The notes beneath the pieces were generated by a model that worked only from the letters and a program-made list of their open reading frames with translations, searched no databases and had not been told where the DNA came from. Positions 32,879 to 43,858 of a stretch of 64,000 bases of DNA are shown here, one piece after another. Each line of letters starts with the position of its first letter. Within the stretch, counting starts at the first letter, position 1. The translations under genes and the position numbers were made by a program. Origin of the DNA: Strongylocentrotus droebachiensis (taxonomy: Eukaryota; Echinodermata; Echinoidea; Camarodonta; Strongylocentrotidae); assembly GCA_035222895.1 (NCBI GenBank), contig JAVYIG010006551.1, positions 1 through 64,000 of the forward strand, read 5' to 3'.

Positions 32879-35617
32879 TTACCACTGTGGTAGTTTACAC
32901 ACATAAGCTGTCGCATGGTACTCACAAACAAGATCATTCCACTTATATTTGTTGGACGAAAAGAGCACGACGCAGTCCTGGTTTCCACCAGCGTTGTTAG
33001 GTTGTCCACTCTCCCAGATCTCATAGTCTAGACTCGAGCCGTCACTCCATTCCCAGCTATCTTCCGTAGTCTGGTCATGCAGACCGATCCATACATAGGT
33101 AGTGGATGTAATCTATTAGCAAAGAAGTGTGTAGCATTTATTTAACAGGGAATAAAGCAAGGAAAAAGGGTGGGGTAACAAGAGAGAAAGAGTATGAAAG
33201 AGAGACACAGAGATGTAGAGAAAACAAATAGGGAAGTTCATACCGTATAGGGTGATCACATAAAAACCATTTATAGAGCGTGCCTTGTAATACGTATAAA
33301 GCAAATATAAATTATCAAAAATGGGGAACAACATCAAATTAAGATAATTTAATAGGCCAATGGAAATGTACTATCATATACCCCTATTCGATCTGAACGC
33401 AATTTCGAAATTGATTTTGTTTTTAGAATTAACTATAGCCCTAATCAGGACATAGATCTGTCATTTTACTTGTTGGCTGGGACTGTGACTTTGCTTATAC
33501 TTGATCAAACATTCGTTTACAGGATCATTCTAGAAGTCGTATTTGTTTCAATTTCATTATCAATAATGAATCTATGCAGATCGGTGGCTAACATGAAATT
33601 TGTTGCAAAACGTTTCCTTTATCTTTACTCATGATCCATTTCCCTTTTTTTCGTAATTTCCTCGCCTTTCTCTTCTATATTCAAGAGAACCCTACACAAG
33701 CTTTTTCTTATTAATTTACGGCTTTTTCCTTTTAACAGTTGTCATGCATTCTCAACCCATCTTACATCATTATATGTATTATTTGAGTACTTTATTAATG
33801 TGAACAAAATGAAAGAAATTAAATGCTACTTTGAAAAGAAAAGGGAAGTTAAAAGCGTACCACTTTATTACGGAGGCTTTCATAAAGCACCGAAAGAAAG
33901 GTCATCTCTTCTTTCGAATGGATAGAAGTGAGATGTCCAAGACTAGAGTCAACATCAGAACAAGGAACGGAGAAACCAGAGCAGTGCATCTCAGCTCCAT
34001 GCCAAGTAATGTTTTTTACCGAGAAATACCTAGCGAGAAATTAGGGAGATGACAATATTCCAAATGAATCTGAAAGATTTTTGTTTTCAACTTAAAACTT
34101 GTAAATCTGAAGCAGTGTCAGAAGAATAAACTATTCTTTTAAAGCTGTATGTTTATCATGCCCGCTCTGTAAGGATCACGAAGACATTTAAGTAGTACAA
34201 AAAATAAGTCTAGAAATTAGGTGCCAGAACTCTACCCACGTATCGGCAAGCTAGATCCACCCCTATTACGCAAACAAGATAGGAAACTAAGAAACACATA
34301 GGTCAAATAGTTGGAGGTAAAATATCAAATATGAATAAAAAGACAAGCAATGATGTAGTGAATGTACGTGAGGGTTTCGGAATTATCAAATTCATATAAA
34401 GAAATTAGCTATATTTATATGCAGGAAAAGCAAAGGCACTGTACACGGAAGTGGTCATAAGTGGGACTTCACACACTGGTGGATAGGCTGTTTGGCCCAA
34501 ATACGTAAGCCATTTCGTGGCATTTTAAATATTACAGCAACAAAAATCCTTTTGATATTCATTTTTATATCCTGCATCAAAAATTTGTTAGCTTTTGATT
34601 GGTTGAGAGCTCGTCACATGACCAGAAATATTTGAACTATTTTTAGAAAGTACTATATGAGAGTACTATTTGGGCGTTGAACAAAAATTGTGATTTTTTT
34701 TTTTAATTGAATTTTATTTCTTCTTCAAATCTTAGTTTAATGAGTTTAATAAAAGAAAACAAAAATTAATCTTTTTAGATAAAAGTTAACATTTTTTGGT
34801 TCTAATTTTTTATTTTTGTTTTGTTTTGTAAAATAATTTTTTGAAGCAGGATATAAAACAATATACCATGCCTTCTATTCGAGGTACTGGTTAAAACTAT
34901 GGGCCTAGGTGACTCCAAAAGTACCATTTGCTTCGGGGCTGTGCCCCTCAGCAAATAGTACTATTGGAGTCACCTCTTTAGCATAGTTTTAACCAGAACT
35001 CCTCAGACAGTGTATATTTGTATACTATATTTTCCTAACAGACATTAAAAGAATGACAAATCCCACAAATTATTTTCGATATTACAAGATCTCGACGTTT
35101 TCTTGCGAGGATGCGAACGTTAATGTGGTGTGATTGGCAAGTGTGCGCTCGTAAAATGGCGCCTTCCGGATTACCCCTCCCCCCCCCCCCGAAGTTGAAC
35201 GTGTGCACTATCATGTGCAGATTAGTAAATAAATCCAATGACCGGGGTAATCATTACAATGTAAACGCTTTGAACATCCACACTCACTATAGAAAGGCAG
35301 TATTATGCGCTATACCGCTATACCAATGTGACTATTATCATGAGTACTATAATTATTTTTGTATTATTATTATTACCATTATCATCATCATTATTATTAT
35401 TAATAATATCATTATTATTATTATTATTACTATCATTATTATCATAATCGTTATTTACATAATCATTTGTTATTATGTATTCTTACCTGTAGCAGTTATT
35501 CTGGAAGGCTGTCCAAAATGGAGGACACCCACACCCTCCGGCTTGGCAGCCCGGTAGGACCGGCATCATCACAGCTGACGATGCGATGACCAATATCGTG
35601 ACTATCTTGTTGAACAT
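32879..35617 (-). CDS. Echinoidin-like C-type lectin L4 (3 exons; shortened loop)
   Basis: Secreted lectin, 178 residues. Exon 1 is 35487-35617, exon 2 33861-34029 (two codons shorter than L1) and exon 3 32879-33112. All are open and in phase. Exon 3 has ITSTTYVWIGLHDQ, QPNNAGGNQDC and YKWNDLVC, then runs straight into EYHATAYVCKLPQW: the seven residues that follow this cysteine in other copies (TDGDSA-type) are missing in frame. Exon 2 ends YESLRNKV. Intron 1 is short (1.5 kb) and has a fold-back element and the SINE. Upstream is the longest promoter-proximal repeat of the array (about five units). Confidence 0.88.
34560..35030. mobile_element. Fold-back element in L4 intron 1
   Basis: Two nested inverted pairs: TATATCCTGCATCAAAAATT with AATTTTTTGAAGCAGGATATA, and GTGACTCCAAAAGTACCATT with GTACTATTGGAGTCACC around a loop TTCGGGGCTGTGCCCC. 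Related copies are at 6940-7290 and, right end only, at 43258-43345. Confidence 0.65.
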
Positions 35618-35689
35618 TTTGGCTACAAATAAACGTCTGTCTTTTAGCAAGTGTTCACAGCAATATGAAAAAATATATGTTTTGAATAT

Positions 35690-36337
35690 GATGGATGTTG
35701 ACCTGATAATAAGGAAATCTATCCCGATACTCAGAATATATAGAAGGCTGAGCTTGTTTTGTTGTTTTTAATGTATACACCCATAAAGTGTAAGTTTTCA
35801 CATTAAAAAAAAAAGTTTTTAATATGACGGATGTTTGGCACTAAGATAACGAAATGTATCCCAATACCGTCAGAAATCATAGAAGGCTGACCTGGTTTCG
35901 TTGTTTATAATGTATACACCCATAAAGTGTAAGTTTTCACATTAAAAAAAAAAGTTTTTAATATGACGGATGTTTGGCACTAAGATAACGAAATGTATCC
36001 CAATACCGTCAGAAATCATAGAAGGCTGACCTGGTTTCGTTGTTTATAATGTATACACCCATAAAGTGTAAGTTTTCACATTAAAAAAAAAAGTTTTTAA
36101 TATGACGGATGTTTGGCACTAAGATAACGAAATGTATCCCAATACCGTCAGAAATCATAGAAGGCTGACCTGGTTTCGTTTTTTTTAATGTATACACCCA
36201 TAAAGTATAAGTTTTCACATTAAAAATTTTTTTTTTTTAATATGACGGATGTTTGGCACTAAGATAACGAAATGTATCCCAATACCGTCAGAAATCATAG
36301 AAGGCTGACCTGGTTTCGTTGTTTGTAAACACCTATA
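35690..36337. repeat. Promoter-proximal 139-bp tandem repeat, L4 (about 4.7 units)
   Basis: Units start near 35690 (diverged), 35821, 35959, 36098 and 36238. The inner three are almost identical (GGATGTTTGGCACTAAG, AAGGCTGACCTGG), so the expansion is recent. The innermost unit abuts the proximal promoter of L4. Confidence 0.85.
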
Positions 36338-36629
36338 AGAAGGAAATCCGCTCAGAGTTAAATGGACTAATTTCATTTCTTTCTCTCTCTTCGTGTCTCT
36401 CTCTCATACATACATACACTCTCTCTATCTGCCTATCGTTCTATCTCTCTCCCTCTCGTCTATCAAGTATCCCTATCTCTTTCTTCACCCATTCATAATT
36501 TAGGTCAAACTATTTTTCTACTTTGATTGGATTCCTAAAATGATACATCTGATTAGCCAAACATTTTGTAATCTTACATGCTATTTTATTTTATTATGTC
36601 AACTTTGTCAAGGATATAAGTGGGGTCGT

Positions 36630-37200
36630 TTACAAATGACTATTACCAAAGTAGTAGTTTACGCACATTACCAATATGGTATTTTACAAACACCACGAAT
36701 ATGGTAGATTTCACGCATTACCACTGTGGTAGTTTACACGCATTACCACTGCGGTAGTTTACACGTAATTATACTGTGTTAGTTTACACGCATCACCACT
36801 GTGGTAGTTTACACGCATTACCACTGCGGTAGTTTACACGTAATTATACTGTGGTAGTTTACACATATTACCACTGCGGTAGTTTACACGCATTACCACT
36901 GCGGTAGTTTACACGTAATGATACTGTAGTAGTTTACACATATTACCACTGTGGTAGATAACACACATTACCACTGTGGTAGTTTACACGCATTACTACT
37001 GCGGTAGTTTACACACATTACCACTGTGGTAGTTTACACGCATTACCACTGCGGTAGTTTACACGTAATCATACTGTAGTAGTTTACACATATTACCACT
37101 GTGGTAGTTTATACACATTCCCACTGTGGTAGTTTACCCATATCACCACTGTAATACTTTAAACACATCAACATTATGGTAGCTTTAAAAAAGACACACA
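36630..37200. repeat. 25-bp minisatellite, array E (3' of L5)
   Basis: The most regular array: about 18 units in which TACACGCATTACCACTGCGG and CACGTAATTATACTGTGG types alternate, giving a 50-base and higher period. Ends about 380 bases from the L5 stop. Confidence 0.9.
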
Positions 37201-38551
37201 TTGTATATCCATATATCCTTTTTCCATGTTTATTATCATCTACGATCTGATGTTGACTTTCTCTCTTTGTATCTTTTTTTCACTGCTCTACCCATCTCCT
37301 CTGCATACCTTCGTTTGGTCCTCTTCAACTCTATCGCTCTGTCGGAATCCTGATGCCGAAACTTATGTCATGTAACTTATCCAACTAATGCTATTATGAT
37401 TTTAGTTTACCTTTACTGTAACTGTTTATGATTATATTTCTTTTAGTAAATTGATCTCTGTAAACTTTTACCAGTTAAAAAGAAATTTCCGAATGGACAA
37501 TATATACCTAATTTCAATTTCCATTTCAAATTCAATTTGTGGTCACCAACACACATTACCACCGTGGTCGTTACACACATTACCACTGTGGTAGTTTACA
37601 CACATAAGCTGACCCATGATATTGAATGTCACCGTCCGTATCACAAGCGAGATCATTCCACTTATAGGACGGATCCAAAATAGCGCAGTCCTCGTTTCCT
37701 CCATGGCTGTTAGGCTCTCCACTCGCCCATATCTCATAGTCTAGATTCGAGCCGTCACTCCATTCCCAGCTAGCTTCCGTAGTCTGGTCATGCAGACCGA
37801 TCCATACATAGGTATTGGATGTAATCTATTAGCAAAGAAGTGTGTAGCATTTATTTAACAGGGAATAAAGCAAGGAAAAAGGGTGGGATAACAAGAGAGA
37901 AAGAGTATAAAAGAGAGAGACAGAGTTCTAGAGAAAACAAATAGGGAAGTTCATACCGTATAGGGTGATCACATAAAAAACATTTATAGAGCTTGCCTTG
38001 TATTACATATTAATACGTATAAAGCAAATATAAATTATCAAAAATGGGGAACAACATCAAATGAAGATAATTTAATAGGCCAATGGAAATTTACTATCAT
38101 ATACCCCTATTCGATCTGAACGCAATTTCGAAATTGATTTTGATTTTAGAATTAACTATAGCCCTAATCAGGACATAGATCTTTCTCTTTACTCGTTGGC
38201 TGGGACTGTGACTTTGCTTATAATTAAAATTAATAAAAACACGTAAAATGATGTAGTGAGTGTACTTAGGGGTTTTGGAATAAACAAATTCATAAAAAAT
38301 TAGCTATATCTAAAAGCAGAAAAAGCAAATGCACTGTACATGTAAGTGCTACGCTGGTGGCAACACTGCTTGGCCGAGTAAGCCATTTCGTGTCATTTTG
38401 AATTTGAGAGCGAGAGCAATCCTTTTCATACACGTTTCTGTATTTTCCAAACAGACATAAAAAGAATGACAAAGCCAAAAATAATTCTTCGATATTACAA
38501 GAACTCAACTTTCTCTTGAAAACTGAAAATTTATAGTCTCCTGATCTATAG

Positions 38552-38625
38552 AGGTGTCGTGGTCTAGTGGATACGTCAATGTCGATCCCCCTGGTTCGCG
38601 GTTCGAGTCCCACCACGGTACTAAT
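38552..38625 (+). repeat. tRNA-derived SINE head in L5 intron
   Basis: GTGTCGTGGTCTAGTGGATA, a short CCCCC, then GGTTCGCGGTTCGAGTCCC. The cleanest version of the head in the window. The same sequence is at 54366-54440 in L7. Confidence 0.6.
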
Positions 38626-38662
38626 GTCCTTTGACAAGACAATGATCTACATTTACCAGGTA

Positions 38663-39207
38663 TTAAAGTGACTCTGTAACATTGTTGAAGGTTTGAAGAA
38701 AAACTTGCTTAATTTGTGTATAGCATGTTATTTACTATATTCCTTTTACTGTACTAACCCTCTGACAAGCAAAAAATCCTGAAAAAATTCTCAAACCACG
38801 AAGACATCTATGGTTTTCTTTGAAGGCGTCAATGTATGACACCCTCTAATAGTGATTAACAGTAAATTCTCCCAACCATTTTTGAATTTTCTCAACCGTT
38901 TTTCCATGAAAAAAAGACATAAAACAGGATTATAAAAAATCTGTCAACACTTAAATGTCTTGAATGGAATGTAGAGCCATTTTATTGCTTTGTGACGATT
39001 TACATTCACCTAAAATGTAATTAAATTGTAATAATATACTTGGGAGAATTTAGGAATCGATCAGATCAGTTTTTCCCAATTCATACAATGAATAATGGTC
39101 CGTTTTCACTCAAATTTTCAGATTATCTTTAATTGTACATCTAGCATTAAAGGCAATACCTTAGCACCACTATCTCTCATCTGAACAATATTACCAAGTC
39201 CCTTTAA
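38663..39207. mobile_element. TTAA-flanked MITE, family A, whole (L5 intron)
   Basis: TTAA then AGTGACTCTGTAACATTGTT at the left; AACAATATTACCAAGTCCCT then TTAA at the right. The inverted ends pair over about 20 bases. It splits the SINE body between ACCAGGTA and ATGGGTAAGGACCCGG. The TTAA target is typical of piggyBac-like elements. No frame of note. Confidence 0.8.
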
Positions 39208-39779
39208 ATGGGTAAGGACCCGGTAGGATGCGAACGCTTACGTGGTTTGATTGGCAAGTGTGCGCTTGTAAAATGGCGCCTGCCAGATTACCCCCCCCCC
39301 CGGCACCCGAAGTTAAACGTGTGCACTATCATGTGCAGATTAGCAAATGAATCCAATGACCGGGGTAATCATTACAATGTAAACGCTTTGAATATCCACA
39401 TTCACTACGCAGTATTGGGCGCTATACCATTGTGACTTTTATCATTAGTACTATTATTTTTTTTAGTAATTATTATTATTACCATTATCATCATCATTAT
39501 TATCATTATTAATATCATCATTATTATCATTATTATCATAATTGTTATTTACATAATCATTTTTTTTATTATTATGTATGCTTACCTGTAGCAGTTACTC
39601 TGGAAGGCTGTCCACAGAGGAGGACACCCACACCCTCCGGCTTGGCAGCCCGGTAGGACCGGCAGCATCACAGCTGACGATGCGATGACCAAGATCGTGA
39701 CTATCTTGTTGAACATTTTGGCTACAAATAAACGTCTGTCTTTTAGCAACTGTTCACAGCAATATGAAAAAGATATATG

Positions 39780-40250
39780 TTTCGAATATGATGGATGTTG
39801 GCCTGATAATGAGGAAATGTATCCCGATACTCAGAATCTATAGAAGGCTGAGCTTGTTTTGCCGTTTTTAATGTATACGCCCATAAAGTGTAAGTTTTCA
39901 CATTTATAAAAAAAAAAGTGTTTAATATGACGGATGTTGGCACTAAGATAAGAAAATGTATCCCAATACCGTCAGAAATTATAGAAGGCTGAGCTGGTTT
40001 CGTTGTTTGTAAACACCTATAAGAAGGAAATGCGCTCCGGGTTAAATGGACTAATTTCCTTTCTTTCTCTCTCTTCGTGTCTCTCTCTCATACAAACATA
40101 CACTCTCTCTATCTGCCTATCGTTCTATCTCTCTCCCTCTCGTCTATCAAATATCCCTATCTCTTTCTTCACCCATTCATAATTTAGGTCAAACTATTTT
40201 TCTACTTTGACTGGATTCTTAAAATGATCCATCTGATTAGCCAAACATTT
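39780..40250. repeat. L5 upstream flank: 139-bp repeat and CT tract
   Basis: About two units of the promoter-proximal repeat and the CT tract (40060-40140). At about 40250 the flank is cut after GATTAGCCAAACATTT and joins directly to the far end of a minisatellite array. Confidence 0.7.
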
Positions 40251-40325
40251 ACCCATATCACCACTGTAATACTTTAAACACATCAACATTATGGTAGCTT
40301 TAAAAAAGACACACATTGTATATCC
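40250..40325. repeat. 25-bp minisatellite, array F, collapsed (3' of L6)
   Basis: Only two or three units remain (CCCATATCACCACTGTAATA onward), matching the last units of array E (37138-37200). An internal deletion between arrays has removed the rest. Confidence 0.75.
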
Positions 40326-40669
40326 ATATATCCTTTTTCCATGTTTATTATCATCTACGATCTGATGTTGACTTTCTCTCTTTGTATCTTTTTTCACTGC
40401 TCTACCCATCTCCTCTGCATACCTAACTTTGGTCCTCTTCAACTCTATCGCTCTGTCGGAATCCTGATGCCGAAACTTATGTCATGTAACTTATCCAACT
40501 AATGCTATTATGATTTTAGTTTACCTTTACTGTAACTGTTTATGATTATATTTCTTTTAGTAAATTGATCACTGTAAACTTTTACCAGTTAAAAAGAATT
40601 TTCCGAATGGACAATATATACCTAATTTCAATTTCCATTTCACTTTCAATTTGTGGTAATTTACACACA

Positions 40670-43540
40670 TTACCACTGTGGTAGTTTACACACATAAGCT
40701 CTCGCAACGAATTGACTGTCACCGTCCGAATCACAAGCGAGATCATTCCACGTATATTCGTTGGACCAGTGAAACTCGGCGCAGTCCTGGTTTCCTCCAT
40801 GGCTGTCAGGCTGTCCGCTCTCCCAGACCTCATAGTCTAGGCTCGAGCCGTCACTCCATTCCCAGCTAGCTTCCATAGTCTTATCATGCAGACCGATCCA
40901 CACCCTGGTCCAGGATGTTACCTATTAAAGATAAAGACCATTTATGGTCATGCGATTGCATTGTGAAAGAAATTATGTGGAATTGATCAGAAAAGGTTGA
41001 TCATCTAGCATATAAGTATTTGTGTGTACTGCAAGGTTCTCGAATCATCAAAATGATAAGAAATTTGGCCCAGTCTTGGTAAACTTACAATCACTGTACA
41101 CTGAAATATGTATATGGGACTACGCGACACGTGCGCGATATCTATCAGGTCCAAATAGATATAATAATTTAACAAATATATCAATTAGTAGGCGGTGTCT
41201 CGGCAAATTTTGTATCATCACGTATTAGTCAAAACATATTCTTTTACATGATCGGTAATAAGAGCTTCCATTTCATTTTTTGAGAGGGGGGCGTTTCCAA
41301 AAGTGGTCTTTACCTTTACCTTTATGCATGAAGTCTTTCGTCTATGTCTGATCATAAGCAAAACGGAGTTAAGTCTTTTGTCAATTCCGTTTGTTGCTGC
41401 GGCAGGCAGCAAGTGAAAACGAATTCGTTTAATCAAATTATGGAAATGCAAGCATCACTTTAAACAAACAGAACTTTTTTATTCCTGGCTCATTTTTCCT
41501 GATTCGGGCGGCGCCTGCTCATTTTCACTCGCCGCCCAAAGTACGCTCGGTGCTGAGGTGTCATATGAAAGAACAGAAAATGAACTTTCTATAAATGTGA
41601 ATTTTTCTCCGAAATTCAGATACCGCCCGCCAAATGACTTTTGGGTTTCCTTCTTTCAAATTGCTTTTAATCACTCATGCGTGAAATATGCATCATTGCA
41701 TCAAATGAAAGAGGAGGATCTAACATTTTGATTTTGATTTTAGAATTAACTATAGCCCGAATCAGGACATAGATCTTTCTCTTTACTCGTTGGCTGGGAC
41801 TGTGCCTCTGCTGATTATACATCCATTTATAGGATCATTCTAGAAGTGGTATTTGTTTCAATCTTGCCATTTCATTATCAATAATGAATCCATGCAGATC
41901 GGTGGCTAACATGAAATTTGTTGCAAAACGTTTCCTTTATCTTTACTCATGATCCATTTCCCTTTCTTTTCGTAATTTCTTCGCCTTTCTCTTCTATATA
42001 CAAGAGAACCCTACACAAACTTATTCTTAATGAGATTTACGCTTTCTTCCTTTTATAGTTAGTTACTATGCATTTTAAACCCATTTACATAATTATATGT
42101 ACTCATTATTTGAGTACTTTGTTAGTATAAACACATAAAAAAAATGATATGCTACTTTGAACAGGAAAAGGCGTACCACTTTACTGCGGATGCTTTCATA
42201 AAGCACCGAAAGAAAGGCCATCTCTTCTTTCGAATGGATAGAAGTGAGATGTCCAAGACTCGATTCAACATCAGAACAAGGAACGGAGAAACCAGAGCAG
42301 TGCATCTCAGCTCCATGCCAAGTAATGTTTTTCACCGAGAAATACCTAGCGAGAAATTAGGAAGAAGACATTATTTCAAATGAATCTGAAATATTTTTGT
42401 TTTCAACTTAAAAAATGTAAATCTGAAGCAGTGTCAGAAGAATAGACTTCCTTGAAGAAGGCGTTCACTCGCTTCGCTTGCTCGTATTCTTCTAAAGCTG
42501 TATGTTTATCATGCCCGCTCGGCAAGGATCACGAAGACACTTAAGGTATAGTAAAAACAAGTCTAGTAATCTAGTGCCAGAACTCTACCCACTTATCGGC
42601 AAGGTAGATCCACCCCTATTACACAAACAAGATAGGAAACAAAGAAACACATAAGTCAAATAGTTAAGGAGGTAAAATATGAAATGTGAATAAAAACACA
42701 AGCAATTATGTAGTGAATGTACCTAAGGGTTTCGGAATTATCAAAGTCATATAAAGAAATTAGCCATATTCAAATGCAGGAAAAGCAAAGGCACTGTACA
42801 CAGAAGTGGTCATAAGTGGGACTTCACACACTGGTGAATAGGCTGTTTGGCCAAAACACGTAAGCCATTTCGTGTCATTTTAAATATTAGAGCAAAAGAA
42901 ATCCTTTTCATAAAAATTTCTATATTTTCCTAACTGACATTAAAAGAATTACAAATCCCACAAATTATTTTCGATATTACAAGATCTCAACGTTTTCTTG
43001 CGAGAATGCTAACGTTAATGTGGTTTGATTGGCATGTGTGCACTTGAAATGGCGCCTGCCAGAAATTCGCTCAGTGGGGTGGGGGGGGGGGGTAGTGAGC
43101 ACTTTTTTTTTTGGGGGGGGGCCCTCGAAAATTGGAAAAATTGCACCCCTCCCCCTTGAGCGCCAGGGGGGAGGCTCATCTCCACTAAAAAGGTAAAATT
43201 AACCAGGGGGGCCGGGCCCCCGGGTCCCCCCCCCCCCCCTGGATCCGCCACTGTGCTGAGGTGCCCCTCAGCAAATGGTACTATTGGAGTCACCTCTTGC
43301 GCATAGTTTAAACAAGAACCTCTCAAGACAGTGTATATTTGTATACTATTATTATTATTATTAATGTGATTATTTACCATTATTTTTATTATTATTATGT
43401 ATAGCTTACCTGTAGCAGTTACTCTGGAAGGCTGTCCACATAGGAGGACACCCACACGCTCCGGCTTGGCAGCCCGGTAGGACCGGCAGCATCACAGCTG
43501 ACGATGCGATGACCAAGATCGGGATTATCTTGTTGAACAT
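40670..43540 (-). CDS. Echinoidin-like C-type lectin L6 (3 exons; QPD variant)
   Basis: Secreted lectin, 183 residues. Exon 1 is 43410-43540, exon 2 42177-42345 and exon 3 40670-40921, all open and in phase. Exon 1 is the most diverged (MFNKIIPILVIAS, QAGACGCPPMW). Exon 2 has SDVESSLGH and lacks two codons. Exon 3 starts VTSWTRVWIGLHDKTMEASW and carries QPD (QPDSHGGNQDC), the galactose-type motif, with EYTWNDLACDSDGD and VCKLPQW. Intron 2 contains a dispersed segment (about 40945-41130) and about 600 bases of sequence not seen in other copies. The upstream region loses similarity to the other genes some 80 bases before the ATG, so its regulation may differ. Confidence 0.9.
40945..41750. repeat. 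L6 intron 2 insertion
   Basis: About 40945-41130 matches 16255-16440 upstream of L1. About 41140-41720 (with GCGGCGCCTGCTC and GCCGCCCAAAGTACGC) has no match that I can see in the window. Lectin intron sequence resumes at TTTTGATTTTAGAATTAACT (about 41730). Confidence 0.5.
43060..43345. repeat. Poly-G element and fold-back end in L6 intron 1
   Basis: A run of G and C tracts with GCTCATCTCCACTAAAAAGG and GGGGGGCCGGGCCCCCGGG interrupts the SINE body after CGCCTGCCAGA. It is followed by the right end of the fold-back element (CTATTGGAGTCACCTCTTGC). Frames in it are spurious. Confidence 0.5.
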
Positions 43541-43619
43541 TTTGGCTACAAATGAACGTCCGTCTTTTTGCAACTGTTCACATGAATGAAATAAAAATAA
43601 ATGTTTTTAATAAGATGAA

Positions 43620-43800
43620 TGTTGCCCCTTTCATGAGAAAATTCATCATTTCATCTAATGAACATTTAGTATAATAGTCATTTGGTCTAATGTCCAATAA
43701 ATCTACTACCCATTTGGTTTATTGTTCATTTAGTATAATTCCTAATTTGTCTAATGCCCATTTTGTCCACTATTCATCAGGTCTCATACTCTTTTAATGA
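43620..43800. repeat. Short degenerate tandem repeat upstream of L6
   Basis: Repeated words CATTTGGTCTAATGTCC, CATTTAGTATAAT and CATTTTGTCCACTATTCAT with a period near 20-21 bases. It replaces the usual promoter-proximal repeat. Confidence 0.55.
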
Positions 43801-43858
43801 TTATGATTATTAGACGATATAAAAAAGCATGTTCACTGCATTAAACATTTCCCCACAC

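Larger units (their letters stand above)
37580..39716 (-). pseudogene. Echinoidin-like C-type lectin L5, exon 2 missing (EPN variant)
   Basis: Exon 1 (39586-39716) and exon 3 (37580-37825) are open with good splice sites, but exon 2 and its flanks are gone. Sequence like that left of exon 2 in other copies (GACTGTGACTTTGCTTA, ending about 38220) runs directly into sequence normally to its right (AATAAAAACACGTAAAATG). Joining exon 1 to exon 3 directly would be out of phase, so the gene is probably dead unless an exon lies elsewhere. Exon 3 is the only one with EPN (EPNSHGGNEDC), the classical mannose-type motif, together with YKWNDLACDTDGD and VCKLPQW. The promoter-proximal repeat is reduced to about two units. 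Confidence 0.85.

Noticed and set aside
36630-37200. Regular repeats suggesting a CRISPR-like array
   Set aside because: Units are directly tandem without unique spacers, the genome is animal, and the unit equals the lectin gene end.
41218-41451. 77-codon minus-strand frame in L6 intron 2
   Set aside because: No domain, no conserved partner in other copies, and it stands in inserted sequence.
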